Position numbers and translations under genes: made by a program. Below the pieces are notes generated by a model. The model did not search any database and had not been told where the DNA came from. It worked only from the letters and a program-made list of their open reading frames with translations. DNA of 64,000 bases from JAHEEL01 sp942491345 (GTDB lineage: Bacteria > Actinomycetota > Acidimicrobiia > Spongiisociales > UBA5794), in contig CALOAN010000011.1 in assembly GCA_942491345.1 (NCBI GenBank), positions 186,001-250,000 of the forward strand, in the 5' to 3' direction. Each line of letters starts with the position of its first letter. Position 1 is the first letter of the stretch. Positions 40,618 through 49,554 of the stretch are shown in pieces.

Positions 40618-41864
40618 CTGACGTACTCCTCGAGGTCTGCATCCTGGAACGGTCCGGTTGCCCCGATCACGTACGGTCCTCCGTAGGCGGCACGGGCCAC
40701 GTCGATGACTTCCTCCGGGGTGACCGCGTCGACCTTCTCTACGATCTGGTCGACCGACTTGTGATCGAGACCGGTGATCTCATTGCGGCCGAGTCGATTC
40801 ATACGACCGTCGGCGTCCTCGAGTGAGATAGCTAGTGACCCCTGAACGTGACCCTTTGCCCGTTCGAGTTCCCCGTCGGTGACGCCGGACTCCATGAACT
40901 TGTCCATCTCCCCTCGGACGAGCTTCAACACCTCTGCTGTCTGGGACGGCGTCGTCCCAACGTAGACCGCGTTGGCGCCGGCATCGGTGAATGGCATCCG
41001 GAACGCGTGCACGGCGTACGCGAGACCTCGCGTCTCTCGGATCTCGCGAAACAGCCGGCTCGACATACCGCCACCCAACACATGGTCCGCGATGATGAGG
41101 GCGTACCGGCGGTCGTCGTCGCGGGTCAGGCTGGGCCCGCCGAGAATGAGGTGGGCCTGCTCGGTATCTCGATGCCGGACCGACACCCTGGGTTTCGGGT
41201 CGGGAGCGAAGAGCGCGCGTCCGGTTTCCTGCCCTTCCCACGCACCGAATGCGTCGCCTACAACGTCGACGAGGTGATCATGATCGATCCGACCGGCTGC
41301 GGCGATGACCGTGGACTCCGGGGAGTAGCGCCTCGCCCAGTAGCCGTGGATGGTCTCGCGAGTCATCGTCGTGATCGATTCTCGAGTTCCGAGTATCGGC
41401 GGCGCCAACGGGTGTTGCTTCCACAGCGCGGTGATGAACTGCTCGTGGGCAACGTCGGTGGGGTCGTCCTCGTTCATGTTGATCTCTTCGAGCACCACTC
41501 CGCGTTCGTTGTCGATCTCTTCCTCTCGGAAGGCGGGTCGTTGCACCATCTCACCAAGGATCTCAACGCCGAGATCCAGATCCGCGTCGCGAAGACGTGC
41601 CCAGTAGCAGGTGTACTCCTTCGAAGTGAACGCATTGTGACGAGCGCCGATAGCGTCGAACGCCTCGCTGATGCGCCGCGCCGACCAATCGTCGGATCCC
41701 TTGAAGAGGAGGTGCTCCAGGAAGTGGCTCGCCCCCGACTCGACAGGTATCTCGTCGCGACTCCCCGTGTCGACCCATGCGCCGACTGAGAGCGATCGCA
41801 GCGAGGGCATGTCCTGGGAGATGATCCGGAGTCCGTTCGGCAGCGTCGTGAAGTCGTAGTGCAT
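40614..41864 (-). CDS. M16-family zinc peptidase
   Basis: A 416-residue pitrilysin-type protein. The inverted zinc motif HxxEH is HFLEHLLF (about residue 48), with the downstream Glu in ERGVVLEEI. It resembles single-chain bacterial processing peptidases (PqqL/YmxG-like), commonly next to pnp or dapB in Gram-positives. The natural substrate is unknown. ATG 41864 has TATCAT eight bases upstream. It is the first gene of an operon with dapB. Confidence 0.93.
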   Translation of the reverse strand: MHYDFTTLPNGLRIISQDMPSLRSLSVGAWVDTGSRDEIPVESGASHFLEHLLFKGSDDWSARRISEAFDAIGARHNAFTSKEYTCYWARLRDADLDLGVEILGEMVQRPAFREEEIDNERGVVLEEINMNEDDPTDVAHEQFITALWKQHPLAPPILGTRESITTMTRETIHGYWARRYSPESTVIAAAGRIDHDHLVDVVGDAFGAWEGQETGRALFAPDPKPRVSVRHRDTEQAHLILGGPSLTRDDDRRYALIIADHVLGGGMSSRLFREIRETRGLAYAVHAFRMPFTDAGANAVYVGTTPSQTAEVLKLVRGEMDKFMESGVTDGELERAKGHVQGSLAISLEDADGRMNRLGRNEITGLDHKSVDQIVEKVDAVTPEEVIDVARAAYGGPYVIGATGPFQDADLEEYVR

Positions 41865-41872
41865 GACAACCG

Positions 41873-41878
41873 ATGATA
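41873..41878 (-). promoter_or_regulatory. -10 element of the M16 peptidase-dapB operon (leaderless)
   Basis: TATCAT on the minus strand, eight bases before ATG 41864. Confidence 0.45.
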
Positions 41879-41935
41879 GGGAGCTGCGCTGCGAACCCCG
41901 GAGGCAGTGCTCCGGGCCATCGGCGCTCGCTCGGG

Positions 41936-44167
41936 CTAGCTGAGCGGTGAACTCGCCGGTTGCACACCGAGGAGCTGTCCCCGGAACGGACCTGAGTTGC
42001 GCACCAAGAGTACGGTCTGGAGCCCTCCCATCAGATCGAGGAGACGCTCCACCTGTTCTTCGGCCTCGTCTGGCTCGATCTCCTTCATCCCGAGGAAGAC
42101 CACGTCGGCGGCCGCCGACTGAGCGTGGATGATGTCCTGGATCGTCTCACCTTCCGGCTTCCGGATCACCTCGAACTCGGCGCCGATTCGAGCAGCGCGG
42201 AGCATTTCATCGAGTGATCGCTCGGTGCGCTGTGCCATCATCTCGGTTGATGCGATCGACTTGATCCGGATCGTGGCGTCCCGCCACCCGGAATCGAGCG
42301 ACAGCAGGTGTGCAAACAACACGAGGAGGTCCCCGTTCTGCTGCAGACCACCCCACCAGACATCAATGCGCCGCCCGGTGGGTGCGAGCCGTTGTGGCAC
42401 GGGACGGCAGATGACGCTGGACTTCTGCAGGAGCGATAGATCCTCAATCGCCCGCAGGACGATCGCCATCTCGTCCCGGCGCTCCCGCCAGCCGAACAGC
42501 ACGGTGTTCGAAGCAATCCCAGCAATCCCGTTCGACTGTGCCACCGACACCATGCCGCGTCCAAGATCGGGGACGATCTCGACCTCACCAAATCCGGTCA
42601 GCCCCGCATGTTCGAGCGACGCATTGAGATTGCGCACGGCGTCGGGCACGCGCTCCACATGGTCGACGATCGAACCTTCGATCAGCTGGTTCACCGTCAG
42701 GATCCCCCGGTCCTGCACGAGCCAATTCGCGAAACGGGCCGTCTGAAGATCGCGTTCGGGATCGGTCGTGAACATCAATACGTTCGGCCGCCAGTTCCGC
42801 GGTTCCTCCGGAAGGCGCCGCAGCTGAAGCACCGTTGACCGCACGAACGAGACGAGGGCGCTGCGCCGAACATCACCCCACCGTGCGGTCAGCGCCCGCC
42901 TGCGAACGAGGAGGTAGATCCCGAGTTCAACCACGACGGCCAGGAGCGAGGCGATCGGGCTGATCAGGAACATCGCCCAGAAGCAGGCGATGGCACCACC
43001 AAGAGAAACGGCCCAGTGGACCTTCATCGTCGGGCGGAACGAAGGGTCGCCGCTCAACCGTTCCAGGCCCGCGACCAGATTGACCATGCCGTAGGTCGTG
43101 AGGAAGAACATGGTGAGAATGGGAGCCACAGCATTGAGGCCCCCGAGTCCGACGGCGAGGAACGCGATGCCGGTCGTGATCAGCAGCGGAACGCCGGGGC
43201 CCTGGATCCTCCCGATCCTCGCTGCGAACGATGAGGGAAGGATGCGATCGTGCACCAGCGCTTCGAGCGTGCGCGGCGCTCCCAGCACACTTCCGACGGC
43301 CGACGAGAAGATCGCTCCCCACAGGCCGGGGAAGATGAGGAACGCGAGTCCACCCGCAATCGTGAACCAGATCAGCGGTTCGTCCACGAGTTCGCGGGGC
43401 GAGGCCGCGAGAGCGAGTGCGATCGTCACCAACACATAGACACAGAACCCGACGAGCACCGCTGCGATGGTCCCTCTCGGGATTGACCGAGTCGGGTTCT
43501 TGAGATCACCGGAGAGCGAGATTCCCGCCATGATCCCGGTCACAGCGGGGAAGAACACGGCGAAGACGGCCCAGAAACTGACGGGATCGGCGACGTGCGC
43601 GGCGAGGTCAACGCTGTCCGGTACCGATCGTGCGACTCCGATGAACAGCACAAGCAGCGAGAGCCCGATCGCAGCCATGATCGGGAGCTGCAGGCGCAGC
43701 GCCACGCCGGCGCCACGAGCTGCGAGGAGGGCAACGAGCAGCACGGTCACTGCAGCGATCGGCATCTGGGGCAGGTCCGGCCAGACGTACTGCAGCGACT
43801 CCGCAAGACCGTAGGCGTAGAGCGTGATCGAGAATGCCTGGGCGAGGAAGAGCGGGAGGCCGATGGCGGCGCCGATCTCAACGCCAAGGCTGCGCGAGAT
43901 GATGTAGTAGGCACCCCCCGGACCGACCTCCATATTCGTCGCGACCGACGAGACCGAAAGCGCGGTTGCAAGCGTGATCACGTTGGCGATGACCACGATG
44001 GCTAGCGCCCCGACGAGGCCGACGTTGCCAACAACCCACCCGGCGCGCAGATAGAGGATCACGCCGAGGATGGTGAGGATCGACGGGGTGAACACACCGA
44101 TGAAGGTGCCGAGTCCCTTGCCATCGTCGGATCCGAGCGACCGCAGGCGTGTGATCAGTGCCGTCAT
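41936..44167 (-). CDS. Cation-chloride cotransporter-like (SLC12/APC superfamily) permease
   Basis: A 743-residue protein with an APC-fold permease of about 12 spans (residues 1-460). Signatures are GTFIGVFTPSILTILGVILYLR, MEVGPGGAYYIISRSLG and FAVFFPAVTGIMAGISLSGDLKNP, the last highly typical for SLC12 transporters. A C-terminal cytosolic part with NWRPNVLMFTTDPERDLQTARF also matches the SLC12 family. Eukaryotic members move Na, K and Cl together; the bacterial ions are not known. The start is taken at ATG 44167, without a Shine-Dalgarno site. Confidence 0.9.
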   Translation of the reverse strand: MTALITRLRSLGSDDGKGLGTFIGVFTPSILTILGVILYLRAGWVVGNVGLVGALAIVVIANVITLATALSVSSVATNMEVGPGGAYYIISRSLGVEIGAAIGLPLFLAQAFSITLYAYGLAESLQYVWPDLPQMPIAAVTVLLVALLAARGAGVALRLQLPIMAAIGLSLLVLFIGVARSVPDSVDLAAHVADPVSFWAVFAVFFPAVTGIMAGISLSGDLKNPTRSIPRGTIAAVLVGFCVYVLVTIALALAASPRELVDEPLIWFTIAGGLAFLIFPGLWGAIFSSAVGSVLGAPRTLEALVHDRILPSSFAARIGRIQGPGVPLLITTGIAFLAVGLGGLNAVAPILTMFFLTTYGMVNLVAGLERLSGDPSFRPTMKVHWAVSLGGAIACFWAMFLISPIASLLAVVVELGIYLLVRRRALTARWGDVRRSALVSFVRSTVLQLRRLPEEPRNWRPNVLMFTTDPERDLQTARFANWLVQDRGILTVNQLIEGSIVDHVERVPDAVRNLNASLEHAGLTGFGEVEIVPDLGRGMVSVAQSNGIAGIASNTVLFGWRERRDEMAIVLRAIEDLSLLQKSSVICRPVPQRLAPTGRRIDVWWGGLQQNGDLLVLFAHLLSLDSGWRDATIRIKSIASTEMMAQRTERSLDEMLRAARIGAEFEVIRKPEGETIQDIIHAQSAAADVVFLGMKEIEPDEAEEQVERLLDLMGGLQTVLLVRNSGPFRGQLLGVQPASSPLS

Positions 44168-44397
44168 CGGCAAGAGTCCGTCCGGTTCGAGCACGTTGAT
44201 CGTGTCATCGCCGCGGAGCCTACCGGCTGTGGGTGCGGCGCCGTGTCCTTCACCCTCGGATACGGAGACAGCCCGGTGATCGTTCCGACCGGCCTGCGCG
44301 TGCCTGCTGTGACCAAGGGCAAGCCCGACGCGGCCGGTCATGGGCGTCGGCGGGTCTGCGCCGACGATTTCGAACGGAACGTTTGGAGCGGCACGGC

Positions 44398-44817
44398 TCA
44401 GTCGTCGGGGCCCGGCGACTTGCGTAAGGACTTCGTCCGTGACCTCGAACGTTTCTCGTTGATTCGCCTGCGACGAGCAGCGCGGCTGGGCCTCGTGGCT
44501 TTGCGCTTCGGTGGGTCGGGCCGCAACGCTTCACGGAGCTGATCACCCAGTCGCTGCCGGGCGATCTGCCGGTTGCGCCACTGCGAACGTGTCTCGTCGA
44601 CGGTCACCAGCACCACCGAGTTGTCGCCGCCCTTGTCAAGGAGCCGACGTCTGGTCTCGTCGTCGAACGCCCGGGACGCCGCTACGTCGAAACGAAGCTC
44701 CGCGCGCGTCGACGACCGGTTCGCGTGTTGCCCACCGGGACCGCCAGCCGGTGAGAACGTCCACTGCAGTTCGTCGGCGGGGATTGAGATCGTGTCGGTG
44801 ATCCTCAGATCGTCCAT
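44398..44817 (-). CDS. arfB: Peptidyl-tRNA hydrolase ArfB (ribosome rescue)
   Basis: A 139-residue release-factor-like protein. The GGQ motif is in SPAGGPGGQHANRSST, and the C-terminal tail is Lys/Arg-rich (PPKRKATRPSRAARRRR), as needed to enter the mRNA channel of stalled ribosomes. It hydrolyses peptidyl-tRNA on non-stop complexes. ATG 44817 has TACCGT six bases upstream. It is divergent from the VWA gene. Confidence 0.93.
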   Translation of the reverse strand: MDDLRITDTISIPADELQWTFSPAGGPGGQHANRSSTRAELRFDVAASRAFDDETRRRLLDKGGDNSVVLVTVDETRSQWRNRQIARQRLGDQLREALRPDPPKRKATRPSRAARRRRINEKRSRSRTKSLRKSPGPDD

Positions 44818-44823
44818 GGCCGA

Positions 44824-44829
44824 ACGGTA
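44824..44829 (-). promoter_or_regulatory. -10 element of arfB (leaderless)
   Basis: TACCGT on the minus strand, six bases before ATG 44817. Confidence 0.45.
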
Positions 44830-44892
44830 CTGCGCGCACGCACGGAAATGGCCCCCGTAAAGGATTGACAGGGGACGTAGGATCAGGGGTTC

Positions 44893-47109
44893 ATGCGCGC
44901 GCACGACGAAACATTCCTCCGAGAGGTGCTTCCGCCCGAAGACCGGGTGATCGAGGCGGTCGTCGCACGCTACCAGCGGGTTGCGCCCGCCATCACGCGG
45001 TTCGCGCGCAGCATTGCAGGGAACGAAGAGCTGCGCGTTCGGCTGGGGTCACAAGCGTCTGCCTCCAAAGACGAAATCGTCATCGACCCCGGCGTCTTTC
45101 AGGCCGCCTACGCGCGAAGCGCGCCGGTGACACCAACCGAGGTCGCTCTCACCTCGGCACTCCACGAAGCGATCCACCTGATTGCCACGGATTTCGACGA
45201 AGAGCGGCCAATACCGGAGTCGTGGCTCGCCCACCAACAGTCACTCGAAGACGACGGCGCCGAAGCTCCCCCACTCGCAGAGCTCACGTCGTATGACTGG
45301 GTCGAACTCGAGCCGGGCATGGAGACTGAACCGGCCGACGAACTCGAGTTCGATGAGATCTACGACGTGCCTGAGGCGGCTTCCGGGGCTGTCACCGTGC
45401 TCGACGCGCTCAACACTGTTGCGGGTCCTGCAGCGGAGGCGATGTTCCTGTCGGTTGAAGACGCACGACAGGAGCGGCGTCACCTCGCTCACTTCCCGGG
45501 TGCCCGTTCGGTGCTGTCGGATCTCTACCGGGCCGCAGTTCCCGGCGCCTCAGCCAACGCCCGGCCGCTCGGGCAGTTCGCACTCGCTTGTTTCCTGATC
45601 GTCGGCGACTACTTCTCTCGCGACGATGTCCAACGACGCGTCGCTCCTCACGTTGCCCTTGCAATCGACGACGCTGTCCCATTCCTTGACCTCATCCCTG
45701 ACCTCGAAGATCCCTGGGCCGTTGCGGGCACCGCTCTCCAGCTGGTCGAAGTCGCCCGGATGCACGGACTCCTGACCGAGGGGACGGGTTCCAAATCTGC
45801 GGTTGGCCGCAGAGGCGAGCAGGAAGCAGACCAGGCCGCCGTCGCCGAGGGTGTAGATGCGGTCCGAGTCGTGACCCCGCCTCTCGCCGACCGAGACCAC
45901 TATGAGGAGACCCGCCAGGCTGCTCAGACGGTCAGCGCAGAACACGGGCGGCACGGCGACGTCGATCAAGCCGGCGACCCGGCGACCGATCAGCTGATGA
46001 AGGTGTCGACCGCTCCCACGGTGTACCTCCCGACTGGCCAGGCGGGCAAACTCGTCGTGAGCGAATTCCCGATCGAGTTCCGGCGATTCGCCCCTCAGGG
46101 TCGAGACATGCTCGAAGTCGCCGCTCGGGAGTGGGGCGTCGCCCAGCGACGCGTCTCAGGCGAGCTCTACCCCCTGTTCCTCGCCAATCAGCGACGCGGC
46201 CTTCGCACCGGCTTCGACGCAGGAGATCTCTCCCCCTACACACCGCTCCTTCTCGGGGCCGGCCTGTACGAGCGCATGTTCGAGCGACGGGATCTCCCCA
46301 ACCGGCGGTCCTACGGCGTAAGCCTGCTTGTCGATGGGTCGGCCTCGATGCTGCAGCCTCGTGAGGTGCGAGCCGACCGCAAGCGGCCCTGGGCCCTCGC
46401 CGCCGCGACGCTCGGCGCATGGACGCTGGCTCGCCTCGCAGATGAGCTTCAGATCGAGTTCGAAGTCGCGATCTTCAACCGCGGATTCGTGGCTGCCGCC
46501 GGAGACACCGAACGGACCTACCTCGATCGGCGAGGTCTCGCCACCGGCGCTCTGCGACGGACGCAAGGCGGTGCGGCGGAACGCCTCACCCGGACGGTGA
46601 ACCACTACCTCGTCAAGTCGTTCCCGTCACGGTGGCGCTCCGCCGAGGACACACTGGCGGGGTTGTTCTGGATGGCAGCGTCACCTCAGGAAGCGGCCAA
46701 AGAGTCGCGCCGAGACGCGGACACCGCGCCACCGATCTCGATGTTCGACAAGGCGGCCAACGTCGACGAGTTCAACCTCGCCCATGCGGCGGAACGACTC
46801 TCGGCGCGCAACGTGTCCCATCGGATCATCGTCGTGCTCGCCGACGGGATGACTCGCGGTTCGGTCGAGGCTCTCGCCGATACCGCGGCGTCAATCGAAC
46901 GTGGGGGGACCATGGTCCTCGGAATCGGCATCGGCGACGAGACGGTACAGGCCGCCTACGCCCGCAATCAGGTAGTGCAGCGACCCGACGCCCTGGCATC
47001 GGCAATGGTCGACGGGGTCCGCTCCGCGCTGTTTCGGTCCATCGCCGACGAGGGCGGAGACACCTGGTGGACGCACGCGACCGAACAAATGGCACAACTC
47101 TCGAACTGA
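44893..47109 (+). CDS. VWA protein with an HExxH metallopeptidase-like N-terminus
   Basis: A 738-residue protein. The N-terminal part has an HExxH motif (H91-E-A-I-H95) followed about 95 residues later by E189-D-A-R-Q-E, a pairing known from CobT/NorD-type proteins. Residues 295-370 are acidic and probably disordered. The C-terminal VWA domain has a full MIDAS motif, D481-G-S-A-S485, with a following Thr and Asp. Such proteins act with MoxR-class AAA+ ATPases in protein or metal-cofactor maturation, and the next gene encodes one. TAGGAT lies nine bases before ATG 44893. Confidence 0.85.
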   Translation: MRAHDETFLREVLPPEDRVIEAVVARYQRVAPAITRFARSIAGNEELRVRLGSQASASKDEIVIDPGVFQAAYARSAPVTPTEVALTSALHEAIHLIATDFDEERPIPESWLAHQQSLEDDGAEAPPLAELTSYDWVELEPGMETEPADELEFDEIYDVPEAASGAVTVLDALNTVAGPAAEAMFLSVEDARQERRHLAHFPGARSVLSDLYRAAVPGASANARPLGQFALACFLIVGDYFSRDDVQRRVAPHVALAIDDAVPFLDLIPDLEDPWAVAGTALQLVEVARMHGLLTEGTGSKSAVGRRGEQEADQAAVAEGVDAVRVVTPPLADRDHYEETRQAAQTVSAEHGRHGDVDQAGDPATDQLMKVSTAPTVYLPTGQAGKLVVSEFPIEFRRFAPQGRDMLEVAAREWGVAQRRVSGELYPLFLANQRRGLRTGFDAGDLSPYTPLLLGAGLYERMFERRDLPNRRSYGVSLLVDGSASMLQPREVRADRKRPWALAAATLGAWTLARLADELQIEFEVAIFNRGFVAAAGDTERTYLDRRGLATGALRRTQGGAAERLTRTVNHYLVKSFPSRWRSAEDTLAGLFWMAASPQEAAKESRRDADTAPPISMFDKAANVDEFNLAHAAERLSARNVSHRIIVVLADGMTRGSVEALADTAASIERGGTMVLGIGIGDETVQAAYARNQVVQRPDALASAMVDGVRSALFRSIADEGGDTWWTHATEQMAQLSN

Positions 47110-47118
47110 GGAGCATTC

Positions 47119-48111
47119 ATGGCAAAGACCGTCACCTTCGAAGACCCGCACGGAATCGGCGAATCGATCACGCTCGAGAAGGCCGTCATTCCGTCCGGCC
47201 TTCCGGATGCTGAGATCCGGCGCGATCACATCCCGGAACCCGATCCGTACTACGTCGATCTGGGCATGCTCTACCGCCTTGCGGCCCTCGAAAAGGTCCG
47301 CGGTCGCCGATTCGAGGGTATCCCACTGCACCTCGCTCTGCGCGGCCACATGGGCACCGGGAAAGACCATGACCTCGAGCAGTTCGCAGCTTTGCTTGGG
47401 CTCCCCTACTACCGGATCCCTTTGACGGGCGAGGTCCGCGACATCACCCTGATCGGCTCCGTCAAGCTTCACGGTGACGGAAAGGGCGGGACGGACAGCC
47501 GATGGCAAGACGGCGACATCACCCGGGCCATCCGCGGCCCTGCCTTGGTGAACCTCTCGGAGCTCAACGCTGCAGGTGCCGAAACACTGTTCGCTCTTCA
47601 CGGGCTTCTCGACCGTCACCAGGCGCTCGAACTCCAGACCGGCGAGCTAGTTCGCCTCCGTGACGACGTTCGGATCTTTGGGACGCTGAACCCGACCGAT
47701 CTTCGAGACTATGCCGGAACCCAGACCCTCAACAAGGCCTTCGCCGATCGTTGGATCATCTGGGAGAAGGGGTTTCCTGCCGAGGATGAGTTGGTTGCGA
47801 TGATCGAACGGCGACACCCTGACCTGCGTGCCGACCTCGTCGAGTACGTGGCCAAGCTCGCCGTGGAAATCAACGAGTCGTTCACGTCGGGCGACTCACG
47901 CACCCGCGTCGAAACACCGATGAGCCTGCGCACCGTCTTGGATCGCATCCCGGCGGGGCTCGACATGTACAGTGACACGGAGGATCCGCTCCGCCGGGCG
48001 TGGGATGAATTCGTCCTCCCACACATCGACCCGTACGACCGGGACCATTACGAGACCGTCTGGGCCGCCGTTGTTCGTCGCGGCCCCGAGGGTGCGCCGT
48101 TCTCGAAATAG
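47119..48111 (+). CDS. MoxR/CobS-like AAA+ protein with altered Walker A and B motifs
   Basis: A 330-residue AAA+ protein, with GAGGAG before the ATG and nine bases from the VWA gene. The P-loop reads RGHMGTGKDHD (residues 75-85), with Asp83 where Ser/Thr coordinates Mg. The Walker B segment reads PALVNLSELNAA with Ser147 in place of the Asp. The codons (GAC, TCG) are unambiguous. Sensor 1 Asn191 (GTLNPTD) and the arginine in FADRW are kept. So nucleotide binding may remain while hydrolysis is doubtful. The rest follows CobS/MoxR ATPases, partners of VWA proteins. Confidence 0.87.
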   Translation: MAKTVTFEDPHGIGESITLEKAVIPSGLPDAEIRRDHIPEPDPYYVDLGMLYRLAALEKVRGRRFEGIPLHLALRGHMGTGKDHDLEQFAALLGLPYYRIPLTGEVRDITLIGSVKLHGDGKGGTDSRWQDGDITRAIRGPALVNLSELNAAGAETLFALHGLLDRHQALELQTGELVRLRDDVRIFGTLNPTDLRDYAGTQTLNKAFADRWIIWEKGFPAEDELVAMIERRHPDLRADLVEYVAKLAVEINESFTSGDSRTRVETPMSLRTVLDRIPAGLDMYSDTEDPLRRAWDEFVLPHIDPYDRDHYETVWAAVVRRGPEGAPFSK

Positions 48112-48120
48112 GAGAATCCC

Positions 48121-48606
48121 ATGCCGTCATTCGACATCGTCTCTCAAGTTGACATGCAGGAAGTCCGCAACGCCGTAGACCAGTCGATGCGTGAAGTCGT
48201 GAACCGCTACGACTTCAAGGGCACCGACACCAAGATCTCACTCACCGACGATGGGATCGTTATCGAGTCGGCAACCGACCACCGTGTGGAGGCCGCGATC
48301 GACGTGCTCCAGACGAAGCTCGTCAAGCGCAAGGTCTCGCTGAAGTCGATCTCCGGAGGTGAGATCAAGCCGGTCGGCGGAGGTCGTTCGCGTGCCGATT
48401 TCACGCTCAATCAAGGCATCAGCCAGGACGACGCTCGAGAGCTCGCCAAGATGATCCGCGACATGAAGCTGAAGGTTCAAGCGCAGATCCAGGGTGACCA
48501 GCTCCGGGTCCAGGGCAAGAAGCGTGACGACCTGCAGGAAGTCATCGTCGAGGTGAAGGCCCTTGACTTTCGAGTGCCGCTGCAGTTCGTCAACTACCGC
48601 GACTGA
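48121..48606 (+). CDS. YajQ-family nucleotide-binding protein
   Basis: A 161-residue YajQ homologue: SFDIVSQVDMQEVRNAVDQ, REVVNRYDFKGTDTKI, and DARELAKMIRDMKLKVQAQIQGDQLRVQGKKRDDLQ are family signatures. In Xanthomonas a YajQ protein binds cyclic-di-GMP; in other bacteria it binds nucleotides or RNA. Its TAGGAGA Shine-Dalgarno site overlaps the stop of the AAA+ gene, so it is the third gene of the operon. Confidence 0.95.
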   Translation: MPSFDIVSQVDMQEVRNAVDQSMREVVNRYDFKGTDTKISLTDDGIVIESATDHRVEAAIDVLQTKLVKRKVSLKSISGGEIKPVGGGRSRADFTLNQGISQDDARELAKMIRDMKLKVQAQIQGDQLRVQGKKRDDLQEVIVEVKALDFRVPLQFVNYRD

Positions 48607-48688
48607 AGGTTGGAGCAGCGGCCCCGCGAAGGGTTCGATGGCACCGGTCGGACGACGATGCAACCCAAATCGGGCGCGACAGGCCGAT

Positions 48689-48877
48689 TCAGGTTTCGGA
48701 ATCCGTTGGATGCGCTCCGACCACGGCGCCCACTATGAGGCCGACTCCCGAGCCGATGCCGATCCACACCGGATTGCCGGTCAAGGCGAAAACAACAGCA
48801 CCGACACCTGCACCGAACACGAGTCCTAGACCCACACCGATCGCCGTCCGATCCGGGGAATCGTCCTTGTCTGGCAT
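48689..48877 (-). CDS. Small Gly-rich two-span membrane protein
   Basis: A 62-residue protein with two Gly-zipper-like hydrophobic segments (AIGVGLGLVFGAGVGAVVFAL and VWIGIGSGVGLIVGAVVGA) around a short NPVW turn. TAGATT lies seven bases before ATG 48877. No function is known. It is similar in layout to the 62-residue protein at 39636-39824. Confidence 0.62.
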   Translation of the reverse strand: MPDKDDSPDRTAIGVGLGLVFGAGVGAVVFALTGNPVWIGIGSGVGLIVGAVVGAHPTDSET

Positions 48878-48925
48878 GCTCGAGAATCTACCAGGCCCGT
48901 ATCTGACCGGCTCGGCGTCCTTCTG

Positions 48926-49501
48926 CTAGTGGAAAGCAAGGGCGTACGCGAGCACTTGTTCCAAGGGTTGCGGCACTCGCGTCAGATCGAGTGCGTCCAC
49001 GAGCAGAAACCCGTATCGAGCCTTCCGGCCGGATTTCGTACCGATGAAGCGTCGAAGCTGCGCTTCGCGGGCCTGCCCGCGCCACGCAGGCTGGTTCTGG
49101 AACGTCCGGAATGACGAGAGTTCACCCTCGGCCTCGATGACTTGTTCCACCTCCGCGACGCCAAGAGCACGGATCAGTTCGTCCTCGAGGTCGTCGGTGC
49201 AGACGAAGAAGCCCATCGATTCCATCTCCGATCGCGACAGGTTCGATCCCAGTCCCGCCCTCTCGATGGCTCGTTGAAAGTCGCCGACTTCCGCTCGGTC
49301 GCAGAGACCCGCCACCCTCACATCGGGACCGTGGATCTTCACAATGGTGTCGAGGGACTCGCCGATCGCCGATGCGCCGCCCATCGACACAATCGACACA
49401 CCTTCTGCCTTCAAATCCCTACCGAAGCGCTTCGCCAGAGCACCCAGGGCGGCACGGTCACTGACCCCTTCAACAAGCACAACTGCACTGACACCCGACA
49501 T
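48926..49501 (-). CDS. Stand-alone TOPRIM-domain protein
   Basis: A 191-residue protein with an OLD-type TOPRIM domain. AVVLVEGVSDRAALGALAKRFG holds the conserved Glu (E11), and VAGLCDRAEVGDF holds the Asp. In OLD nucleases this domain cleaves DNA and is fused to an ATPase; here no ATPase domain is present in the gene or next to it. ATG 49501 has TACGCT seven bases upstream. The C-terminal 100 residues are helical and unassigned. Confidence 0.75.
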   Translation of the reverse strand: MSGVSAVVLVEGVSDRAALGALAKRFGRDLKAEGVSIVSMGGASAIGESLDTIVKIHGPDVRVAGLCDRAEVGDFQRAIERAGLGSNLSRSEMESMGFFVCTDDLEDELIRALGVAEVEQVIEAEGELSSFRTFQNQPAWRGQAREAQLRRFIGTKSGRKARYGFLLVDALDLTRVPQPLEQVLAYALAFH

Positions 49502-49554
49502 GCCGAAAAGCGTAGATGGGCGGCGACAACCTCGGCATCGCGCGGTCTCCTGGT

